From: Lamellibrachia satsuma
Lineage: Eukaryota; Annelida; Polychaeta; Sabellida; Siboglinidae
Length of the DNA: 64,000 bases
Direction: 5' to 3'
NCBI GenBank assembly: GCA_033239005.1
Contig: BSQZ01000018.1
Span: forward strand, 6,355,536-6,419,535
Under the pieces are notes generated by a model. The model saw only the letters and a list, made by a program, of their open reading frames with translations. It was not told the origin of the DNA and made no database searches. Shown here piece after piece: positions 53,396 to 64,000 of this stretch. A program made the translations under genes and the position numbers. Positions within the stretch are counted from its first letter, which is position 1. The number at the start of each line of letters is the position of its first letter.

Positions 53396-55295
53396 GCTTG
53401 AGAGACCGCCGCTTACAGCACTAGAGCGTTGACTGCTTAAATAAAATGTGGTGTTTCGTATGTCGAGTGAGATCACAAATATTCACAAGGTAGACTTACA
53501 CATTCTGTAATTACTGCATTTCATTTGTCGTTTTTATGGCGATATATTCACATGCAGCTTCGTGTCTGTCGGAGAGACCCTCATGTTGTTTTCACACTAT
53601 AAGGATATTGGCAACAACCGCGATTTATCACTAATTATGCAGGTATTGTCGCTAGGTGGCTCCTCTAATTACAATACATTCACTTCTACCCCCGTCAACC
53701 AGTGCGTCCTAATACATGGATCGTTGTATATGAAGAATCTCGTTGTTGACGTGTTCAATGAAAAGAACCAATATAAAGAAAACGACCAAAACCAAGTCAA
53801 GTTTGATGATCCCCGCTGGCGTACAATAGTTGATGTGACGTGATTGCGTCAAACGTTCCCGGCTCATTGTGATTGTTGTGATGTTTTCTCGTTAATACGA
53901 AGCATCTTCAAAACAATCTGATTTGCTAACAAACAATATATTTGCCCCGTTCTCAAGAATGTGCATGAATGTCTAAATAAAAATAATTCCTTACCTGGAC
54001 TTGGCGCACTGCACAACCCAATGCTTTTTTATGCCATGTACTTCTAATCGGTTTTATGGCACTTCGATTTTCAGAAACCGCGTAGCTAAAAGGTGGTGTT
54101 TCGTATGTCGAATGAGATCACATATATTCAAAAGGGAGACTTAAGCGTTCTGTAATTACTGCATTTCGTCTGTTATTTTTATGGAGATATATTCACAACA
54201 TAAAGGTTCTTGTCTATCGTCGAGATTTTCTTGTTGTTTTGACACTATGAGAATATTGGTAACGGCCGAGATTTCTCATTAGGTATGCATTTAATGTCGC
54301 TAGGTTGCTCCTCTAAGTACAATCCATTCACCTGTGCGTCGTCAAACATTGCATCCTAATACACGGATTGTTGCAAATGAATAATTTCATTGTTGACGTG
54401 CTAAATAAAAAAGAAATAATAATAACGAAATATGTGCAAGACCAAGACAGGTTTGATGAACGGTGCTGACGTACAATAGTTGAAGTGACATCATTGCGTT
54501 AAACGTTCCCGACTCATTCTGATTGCTGTGATGTTTTTAGTTAATAAGAATTATCTTCACAACTATCTGAATTGCCAACGAACAATAGATTTGTCAGGTT
54601 CTCAAGAATATGAATGAATGTCTTAAAACAAATAAGTCCTTACTTGGACTTGGCGCACTGCACAACACATTGCGTTTTTATGGCATACTTGCGGTTTTAC
54701 ACCCCTTCGATTTTCATAAAAGTGACATTCGTAATGATGTGTCTGCAAACTGAACGTGTTACCGCGTATGTATTTCGGAATCACTTAGACACAGTAAGAT
54801 ATATTCATTTCCACAATCCATTCAATATAACTGACGAAACCACCGTTTGGGTATTTGTACTATACATTGTACTGACGAGATTTTATACGACTTCTTTTAT
54901 TTCAAAAATCAACAAGAAAACATAACCAAACTTTGTGGAAATATATAAATCGTTTAGCTATATATGGATTGCTAAAATTTCACAAAGTATAATCATTTAT
55001 GATGTTATGAAAACCAAATTTGCACGAAACGTATTCGTAACTTGAAAAGGTGTTGCAATGTGTGACGTCAGCATCTTCTCCATCTTCAACGTGACGCCGA
55101 ACGATTAATTACAGGACACTCTAGCAGGCAAGTAACCTTTGCGGAGCAGAAATCAGTGAATAAAAGAGAGGCTACGCCGAAACTGGCAAATTGCAACGAT
55201 TGGAGAAGAGCTGATGAAGTAGTACACGATGTTTACAGAAAACAGGGAAGAATTTTAGCGGAGGAAGAGTTGGTTTGAACTGTTTTCATTTTAGT

Positions 55296-55341
55296 AAGGG
55301 GATAGCGCGAACGCAGTCCCCACTACCAAAAATTACGCACC

Positions 55342-55376
<35 letters not shown>

Positions 55377-55458
55377 GCCCAACCGTAGTGCAATGGAAAG
55401 GCCTCGCCTTGGGGGCACCGCCATGGTGATCACGGTATCCCCTGTGCCAGGTAAGTAT
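55296..55458 (-). ncRNA. U1 snRNA, copy 20
   Basis: 163 nt: four-G SL4 run, otherwise as copy 2. Confidence 0.96.
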
Positions 55459-57358
55459 GCTTGAGAGACCGCCGCTTACAGCACTAGAGCGTTGACTGCT
55501 TAAATAAAATGTGGTGTTTCGTATGTCGAGTGAGATCACAAATATTCACAAGGTGACTTACACATTCTGTAATTACTGCATTTCATTTGTCGTTTTTATG
55601 GCGATATATTCACATGCAGCTTCGTGTCTGTCGGAGAGACCCTCATGTTGTTTTCACACTATAAGGATATTGGCAACAACCGCGATTTATCACTAATTAT
55701 GCAGGTATTGTCGCTAGGTGGTTCCTCTAATTACAATACATTCACTTCTACCCCCGTCAACCAGTGCGTCCTAATACATGGATCGTTGTATATGAAGAAT
55801 CTCGTTGTTGACGTGTTCAATGAAAAGAACCAATATAAAGAAAACGACCAAAACCAAGTCAAGTTTGATGATCCCCGCTGGCGTACAATAGTTGATGTGA
55901 CGTGATTGCGTCAAACGTTCCCGGCTCATTGTGATTGTTGTGATGTTTTCTCGTTAATACGAAGCATCTTCAAAACAATCTGATTTGCTAACAAACAATA
56001 TATTTGCCCCGTTCTCAAGAATGTGCATGAATGTCTAAATAAAAATAATTCCTTACCTGGACTTGGCGCACTGCACAACCCAATGCTTTTTTATGCCATG
56101 TACTTCTAATCGGTTTTATGGCACTTCGATGTTCAGAAACCGCGTAGCTAAAAGGTGGTGTTTCGTATGTCGAATGAGATCACATATATTCAAAAGGGAG
56201 ACTTAAGCGTTCTGTAATTACTGCATTTCGTCTGTTATTTTTATGGAGATATATTCACAACATAAAGGTTCTTGTCTATCGTCGAGATTTTCTTGTTGTT
56301 TTGACACTATGAGAATATTGGTAACGGCCGAGATTTCTCATTAGGTATGCATTTAATGTCGCTAGGTTGCTCCTCTAAGTACAATCCATTCACCTGTGCG
56401 TCGTCAAACATTGCATCCTAATACACGGATTGTTGCAAATGAATAATTTCATTGTTGACGTGCTAAATAAAAAAGAAATAATAATAACGAAATATGTGCA
56501 AGACCAAGACAGGTTTGATGAACGGTGCTGACGTACAATAGTTGAAGTGACATCATTGCGTTAAACGTTCCCGACTCATTCTGATTGCTGTGATGTTTTT
56601 AGTTAATAAGAATTATCTTCACAACTATCTGAATTGCCAACGAACAATAGATTTGTCAGGTTCTCAAGAATATGAATGAATGTCTTAAAACAAATAAGTC
56701 CTTACTTGGACTTGGCGCACTGCACAACACATTGCGTTTTTATGGCATACTTGCGGTTTTACACCCCTTCGATTTTCATAAAAGTGACATTCGTAATGAT
56801 GTGTCTGCAAACTGAACGTGTTACCGCGTATGTATTTCGGAATCACTTAGACACAGTAAGATATATTCATTTCCACAATCCATTCAATATAACTGACGAA
56901 ACCACCGTTTGGGTATTTGTACTATACATTGTACTGACGAGATTTTATACGACTTCTTTTATTTCAAAAATCAACAAGAAAACATAACCAAACTTTGTGG
57001 AAATATATAAATCGTTTAGCTATATATGGATTGCTAAAATTTGACAAAGTATAATCATTTATGATGTTATGAAAACCAAATTTGCACGAAACGTATTCGT
57101 AACTTGAAAAAGTGTTGCAATGTGTGACGTCAGCATCTTCTCCATCTTCAACGTGACGCCGAACGATTAATTACAGGACACTCTAGCAGGCAAGTAACCT
57201 TTGCGGAGCAGAAATCAGTGAATAAAAAGAGAGGCTACGCCGAAACTGGCAAATTGCAACGATTGGAGAAGAGCTGATGAAGTAGTACACGATGTTTACA
57301 GAAAACAGGGAAGAATTTTAGCGGAGGAAGAGTTGGTTTGAACTGTTTTCATTTTAGT

Positions 57359-57405
57359 AAGGGGATAGCGCGAACGCAGTCCCCCACTACCAAAAATTAC
57401 GCACC

Positions 57406-57440
<35 letters not shown>

Positions 57441-57522
57441 GCCCAACCGTAGTGCAATGGAAAGGCCTCGCCTTGGGGGCACCGCCATGGTGATCACGGT
57501 ATCCCCTGTGCCAGGTAAGTAT
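57359..57522 (-). ncRNA. U1 snRNA, copy 21
   Basis: 164 nt, identical to copy 2. Confidence 0.97.
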
Positions 57523-59420
57523 GCTTGAGAGACCGCCGCTTACAGCACTAGAGCGTTGACTGCTTAAATAAAATGTGGTGTTTTGTATGTCGAGTGAGAT
57601 CACAAATATTCACAAGGTGACTTACACATTCTGTAATTACTGCATTTCATTTGTCGTTTTTATGGCGATATATTCACATGCAGCTTCGTGTCTGTCGGAG
57701 AGACCCTCATGTTGTTTTCACACTATAAGGATATTGGCAACAACCGCGATTTATCACTAATTATGCAGGTATTGTCGCTAGGTGGCTCCTCTAATTACAA
57801 TACATTCACTTCTACCCCGTCAACCAGTGCCTCCTAATACATGGATCGTTGTATATGAAGAATCTCGTTGTTGACGTGTTCAATGAAAAGAACCAATATA
57901 AAGAAAACGACCAAAACCAAGTCAAGTTTGATGATCCCCGCTGGCGTACAATAGTTGATGTGACGTGATTGCGTCAAACGTTCCCGGCTCATTGTGATTG
58001 TTGTGATGTTTTCTCGTTAATACGAAGCATCTTCAAAACAATCTGATTTGCTAACAAACAATATATTTGCCCGGTTCTCAAGAATGTGCATGAATGTCTA
58101 AATAAAAATAATTCCTTACCTGGACTTGGCGCACTGCACAACCCAATGCTTTTTTATGCCATGTACTTCCAATCGGTTTTATGGCACTTCGATTTTCATA
58201 AACCGCGTAGCTAAAAGGTGGTGTTTCGTATGTCGAATGAGATCACATATATTCAAAAGGGAGACTTAAGTGTTCTGTAATTACTGCATTTCGTCTGTTA
58301 TTTTTATGGAGATATATTCACAACATAAAGCATCTTATCTATCGTCGAAATTTTCTTGTTGTTTTGACACTATGAGAATATTGGTAACGTCCGAGATTTC
58401 TCATTAGGTATGCATTTAATGTCGCTAGGTTTCTCCTCTAAGTACAATCCATTCACCTGTGCGTCGTCAAACATTGCATCCTAATACACGGATTGTTGCA
58501 AATGAATAATTTCATTGTTGACGTGCTAAATAAAAAAGAAATAATAATAACGAAATATGTGCAAGACCAAGACAGGTTTGATGAACGGTGCTGGCGTACA
58601 ATAGTTGAAGTGACATCATTGCGTTAAACGTTCCCGACTCATTCTGATTGCTGTGATGTTTTTAGTTAATAAGAAGCATCTTCACAACTATCTGAATTGC
58701 CAAGGAACAATAGATTTGTCAGGTTCTCAAGAATATGCATGAATGTCTATAAACAAATAAATCCTTACCTGGACTTGGCGCACTGCACAACCCATTGCGT
58801 TTTTATGGCATATTTGCGGTTTTACACCCCTTCGATTTTCATAAAAGTGACATTCGTAATGATGTGTCTGCAAACTGAACATGTTTCCGCGTATGTATTT
58901 CGGAATCACTTAGACACAGTAAGATATATTCATTTCCATAATCCATTCAATATAACTGACGAAACCACCGTTTGGGTATTTGTATTATCCATTGTACGAC
59001 GAGATTTTATACGACTTCTTTTATTTCAAAAATCAACAAGAAAACATAACCAAACTTTGTGGAAATATATAAATCGTTTAGCTATATATGGATTGCTAAA
59101 ATTTCACAAAGTATAATCATTTATCATGTTATGAAAACCAAATTTGCACGAAACGTATTCGTAACTTGAAAAGGTGTTGCAATGTGTGACGTCAGCATCT
59201 TCTCCATCTTCAACGTGACGCCGAACGATTATTTACAGGACACTCTAGCAGGCAAGTAACCTTTACGGAGCAGAAATCAGTGAATAAAAAGAGAGGCTAC
59301 GCCGAAACTGGCAATTTGCAACGATTGGAGAAGAGCTGATGAAGTAGTACACGATGTTTACAGAAAACAGGGAAGAATTTTAGCACAGGAAGAGTTGGTT
59401 TGAACTGTTTGCATTTTAGT

Positions 59421-59466
59421 AAGGGGATAGCGCGAACGCAGTCCCCACTACCAAAAATTATGCACC

Positions 59467-59501
<35 letters not shown>

Positions 59502-59582
59502 GCCCAACCGTAGTGCAATGGAAAGGCCTCGCATTGGGGCACCGCCATGGTGATCACGGTATCCCCTGTGCCAGGTAAGTAT
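59421..59582 (-). ncRNA. U1 snRNA, copy 22
   Basis: 162 nt: both homopolymers one base short, plus G51T and G123A. The latter makes the sequence before the Sm site GCATAATTT, as in human U1. The base two upstream of the RNA start is also changed. Its 3' flank (TTTGCATTTT) is left-edge type. Confidence 0.94.
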
Positions 59583-61482
59583 ACTTGAGAGACCGCCGCT
59601 TACAGCACTAGAGCGTTGACTGCTTAAATAAAATGTGGTGTTTCGTATGTCGAGTGAGATCACAAATATTCACAAGGTAGACTTACACATTCTGTAATTA
59701 CTGCATTTCATTTGTCGTTTTTATGGCGATATTTTCACATGCAGCTTCGTGTCTGTCGGAGAGACCTTCATGTTGTTTTCACATTATAAGGATATTGGCA
59801 ACAGCCGCGATTTATCACTAATTATGCACGTATTGTCGCTAGGTGGCTCCTCTAATTACAATACATTCACTTCTACCCCGTCAACCAGTGCGTCCTAATA
59901 CATGGATCGTTGTATATGAAGAATCTCGTTGTTGACGTGTTCAATGAAAAGAACCAATATAAAGAAAACGACCAAAACCAAGTCAAGTTTGATGATCCCC
60001 GCTGGCGTACAATAGTTGATGTGACGTGATTGCGTCAAACGTTCCCGACTCATTGTGATTGTTGTGATGTTTTCTCGTTAATACGAAGCATCTTCAAAAC
60101 AATCTGATTTGCTAACAAACAATATATTTGCCCCGTTCTCAAGAATGTGCATGAATGTCTAAATAAAAATAATTCCTTACCTGGACTTGGCGCACTGCAC
60201 AACCCAATGCTTTTTTATGCCATGTACTTCTAATCGGTTTTATGGCACTTCGATTTTCAGAAACCGCGTAGCTAAAAGGTGGTGTTTCGTATGTCGAATG
60301 AGATCACATATATTCAAAAGGGAGACTTAAGCGTTCTGTAATTACTGCATTTCGTCTGTTATTTTTATGGAGATATATTCACAACATAAAGGTTCTTGTC
60401 TATCGTCGAGATTTTCTTGTTGTTTTGACACTATGAGAATATTGGTAACGGCCGAGATTTCTCATTAGGTATGCATTTAATGTCGCTAGGTTGCTCCTCT
60501 AAGTACAATCCATTCACCTGTGCGTCGTCAAACATTGCATCCTAATACACGGATTGTTGCAAATGAATAATTTCATTGTTGACGTGCTAATTAAACAAGA
60601 AATAATAATTACGAACTATGTGCAAGACCAAGACAGGTTTGATGATCGGTGCTGTCGTACAATAGTTGAAGTGACATCATTGCGTTAAACGTTCCCGACT
60701 CATTCTGATTGCTGTGATGTTTTTAGTTAATAAGAATTATCTTCACAACTATCTGAATTGCCAACGAACAATAGATTTGTCAGGTTCTCAAGAATATGAA
60801 TGAATGTCTTAAAACAAATAAGTCCTTACTTGGACTTGGCGCACTGCACAACCCATTGCGTTTTTATGGCATACTTGCGGTTTTACACCCCTTCGATTTT
60901 CATAAAAGTGACATTCGTAATGATGTGTCTGCAAACTGAACGTGTTACCGCGTATGTATTTCGGAATCACTTAGACACAGTAAGATATATTCATTTCCAC
61001 AATCCATTCAATATAACTGACGAAACCACCGTTTGGGTATTTGTACTATACATTGTACTGACGAGATTTTATACGACTTCTTTTATTTCAAAAATCAACA
61101 AGAAAACATAACCAAACTTTGTGGAAATATATAAATCGTTTAGCTATATATGGATTGCTAAAATTTCACAAAGTATAATCATTTATGATGTTATGAAAAC
61201 CAAATTTGCACGAAACGTATTCGTAACTTGAAAAGGTGTTGCAATGTGTGATGTCAGCATCTTCTCCATCTTCAACGTGACGCCGAACGATTAATTACAG
61301 GACACTCTAGCAGGCAAGTAACCTTTGCGGAGCAGAAATCAGTGAATAAAAAGAGAGGCTACGCCGAAACTGGCAAATTGCAACGATTGGAGAAGAGCTG
61401 ATGAAATAGTACACGATGTTTACAGAAAACAGGGAAGAATTTTAGCGGAGGAAGAGTTGGTTTGAACTGTTTTCATTTTAGT

Positions 61483-61528
61483 AAGGGGATAGCGCGAACG
61501 CAGTCCCCACTACCAAAAATTACGCACC

Positions 61529-61563
<35 letters not shown>

Positions 61564-61644
61564 GCCCAACCGTAGTGCAATGGAAAGGCCTCGCCTTGGG
61601 GCACCGCCATGGTGATCACGGTATCCCCTGTGCCAGGTAAGTAT
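61483..61644 (-). ncRNA. U1 snRNA, copy 23
   Basis: 162 nt: both homopolymers one base short, no substitutions. Confidence 0.95.
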
Positions 61645-63543
61645 GCTTGAGAGACCGCCGCTTACAGCACTAGAGCGTTGACTGCTTAAATAAAATGTGG
61701 TGTTTCGTATGCCGAGTGAGATCACAAATATTCACAAGGTGACTTACACATTCTGTAATTACTGCATTTCATTTGTCGTTTTTATGGCGATATATTCACA
61801 TGCAGCTTCGTGTCTGTCGGAGAGACCCTCATGTTGTTTTCACACTATAAGGATATTGGCAACAACCGCGATTTATCACTAATTATGCAGGTATTGTCGC
61901 TAGGTGGCTCCTCTAATTACAATACATTCACTTCTACCCCGTCAACCAGTGCGTCCTAATACATGGATCGTTGTATATGAAGAATCTCGTTGTTGACGTG
62001 TTCAATGAAAAGAACCAATATAAATAAAACGACCAAAACCAAGTCAAGTTTGTTGATCCCTGCTGGCGTACAGTAGTTGATGTGACGTGACTGCGTCAAA
62101 CGTTCCCGGCACATTGTGATTGTTACGATGTTTTCTCGTTAATACGAAGCATCTTCAAAACTATCTGATTTGCTAACAAACAATATATTTGCCCGGTTCT
62201 CAAGAATGTGCATGAATGTCTAAATAAAAATAATTCCTTACCTGGACTTGGCGCACTGCACAACCCAATGCTTTTTTATGCCATGTACTTCCAATCGGTT
62301 TTATGGCACTTCGATTTTCATAAACCGCGTAGCTAAAAGGTGGTGTTTCGTATGTCGAATGAGATCACATATATTCAAAAGGGAGACTTAAGCGTTCTGT
62401 AATTACTGCATTTCGTCTGTTATTTTTATGGAGATATATTCACAACATAAAGGTTCTTGTCTATCGTCGAGATTTTCTTGTTGTTTTGACACTATGAGAA
62501 TATTGGTAACGTCCGAGATTTCTCATTAGGTATGCATTTAATGTCGCTAGGTTTCTCCTCTAAGTACAATCCATTCACCTGTGCGTCGTCAAACATTGCA
62601 TCCTAATACACGGATTGTTGCAAATGAATAATTTCATTGTTGACGTGCTAAATAAAAAAGAAATAATAATAACGAAATATGTGCAAGACCAAGACAGGTT
62701 TGATGAACGGTGCTGGCGTACAATAGTTGAAGTGACATCATTGCGTTAAACGTTCCCGACTCATTCTGATTGCTGTGATGTTTTTAGTTAATAAGAAGCA
62801 TCTTCACAACTATCTGAATTGCCAAGGAACAATAGATTTGTCAGGTTCTCAAGAATATGCATGAATGTCTATAAACAAATAAATCCTTACCTGGACTTGG
62901 CGCACTGCACAACCCATTGCGTTTTTATGGCATATTTGCGGTTTTACACCCCTTCGATTTTCATAAAAGTGACATTCGTAATGATGTGTTGGCAAACTGA
63001 ACGTGTTACCGTGTATGTACTTCGGAATCGCTTAGACACAGTAAGATATATTCATTTCCATAATCCATTCAATATAACTGACGAAACCACCGTTTGGGTA
63101 TTTGTATTATCCATTGTACGGCCGAGATTTTATACATCTTCTTTTATTTCAAAAATCAACAAGAAAACATAACCAAACTTTGTGGAAATATGTAGATCGT
63201 TTAGCTATATATGGATTGATAACATTTCACAAATTATAATCATTTATCATGTTATGAAAACCAAATTTGCACGAAACGTATTCGTAACTTGAAAAGGTGT
63301 TGCAATGTGTGACGTCAGCATCTTCTCCCTCTTCAACATGACGCCGAACGATTAATTACAGGACACTGTCGCAGGTAAGTAACCTTTGCGGAGCAGAAAT
63401 CAGTGAATAAAAAGAGAGGCTACGCCGAAACTGGCAAATCGCAACGATTGGAGAAGAGCTGATGAAGTAGTACTCGATGTCTACAGAAAACATGGAAGAC
63501 TTTTAGGTGAGGAAGAGTTGGTTTGAACTGTTTGCATTTTAGT

Positions 63544-63590
63544 AAGGGGATAGCGCGAACGCAGTCCCCCACTACCAAAAATTACGCACC

Positions 63591-63625
<35 letters not shown>

Positions 63626-63707
63626 GCCCAACCGTAGTGCAATGGAAAGGCCTCGCCTTGGGGGCACCGCCATGGTGATCACGGTATCCCCTGTGCCAGG
63701 TAAGTAT
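63544..63707 (-). ncRNA. U1 snRNA, copy 24
   Basis: 164 nt, identical to copy 2. The array continues for another 293 bp of spacer to the window edge. Confidence 0.97.
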
Positions 63708-64000
63708 GCTTGAGAGACCGCCGCTTACAGCACTAGAGCGTTGACTGCTTAAATAAAATGTGGTGTTTCGTATGTCGAGTGAGATCACAAATATTCACAA
63801 GGTGACTTACACATTCTGTAATTACTGCATTTCATTTGTCGTTTTTATGGCGATATATTCACATGCAGCTTCGTGTCTGTCGGAGAGACCCTCATGTTGT
63901 TTTCACACTATAAGGATATTGGCAACAGCCGCGATTTATCACTAATTATGCAGGTGTTGTCGCTAGGTGGCTCCTCTAATTACAATACATTCACTTCTAC

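Larger units (their letters stand above)
15862..64000. repeat. Tandem array of ~2.06-kb units, each with one U1 gene
   Basis: The distance between successive U1 5' ends is 1971, 2036, 2063, 2064, 2063, 2064, 2061, 2062, 2062, 2061, 2062, 2062, 2064, 2063, 2062, 2062, 2061, 2062, 2063, 2064, 2060, 2062 and 2063 bp. All units have the same orientation and the array leaves the window in mid-unit. The two short intervals are explained by deletions in the first two spacers. Middle units are nearly identical, while units at the left edge and the last few at the right differ more, as expected of concerted evolution by unequal exchange and gene conversion. Recurring ORFs of 60-103 codons on both strands are not genes: they change frame or length between units. 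Confidence 0.98.

Noticed and set aside
17503..64000. CRISPR-like or satellite-only interpretation of the regular repeats
   Set aside because: The unit is about 2 kb with a recognisable U1 gene, in animal-type DNA. There are no short repeats with unique spacers.

Overview
This is metazoan nuclear DNA. It is AT-rich, has long simple repeats and broken non-LTR retrotransposons, and contains no bacterial-style gene. It carries metazoan-type U1 spliceosomal RNA genes. The repeat style and the U1 sequence suggest an invertebrate, perhaps a mollusc, but the sequence does not fix the phylum.

The main content is a head-to-tail tandem array filling about 15.86-64.0 kb and running off the right edge. 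Its unit is about 2.06 kb. Every unit holds one U1 snRNA gene on the minus strand, identified from the invariant 5' end, U1A loop, SL3, Sm site and UUCG-capped SL4. I count 24 copies: 23 full length (162-164 nt) and one deleted copy at the left edge. The spacer is internally repetitive: two clear ~0.64-kb sub-repeats (A and B) and a third segment (C) that starts like B and then diverges. Short ORFs recur in every unit only because the DNA is homogenised; they break wherever units differ and I do not call them genes.

The feature most worth checking is the U1 stem-loop I. In every copy the loop bound by U1-70K reads GATCA then CCATG (CATG after A in copy 1), where I expect GATCACGAAG from human and fly U1. 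All four stems remain pairable, and eight copies are identical over all 164 nt although their spacers differ. That suggests selection on an altered U1, or a locally homogenised variant.

Left flank (1-15.86 kb): a 2.5-kb foldback-like element with inverted arms made of 163-bp and 43-bp repeats and a 28-bp palindrome (1.09-3.57 kb), which encloses a frameshifted PHD-finger relic; two CR1-like LINE 3' fragments on the plus strand (4.5-5.2 and 13.0-13.8 kb); two copies of a different LINE on the minus strand (9.5-12.0 and 14.8-15.86 kb); a (TA)n tract; and a 656-bp pure (GT)n tract followed by (GA)n. A diverged piece of the U1-array spacer lies left of the second LINE copy (14.5-14.8 kb), so the array once reached further left and was interrupted. 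I see no intact protein-coding gene in the window.
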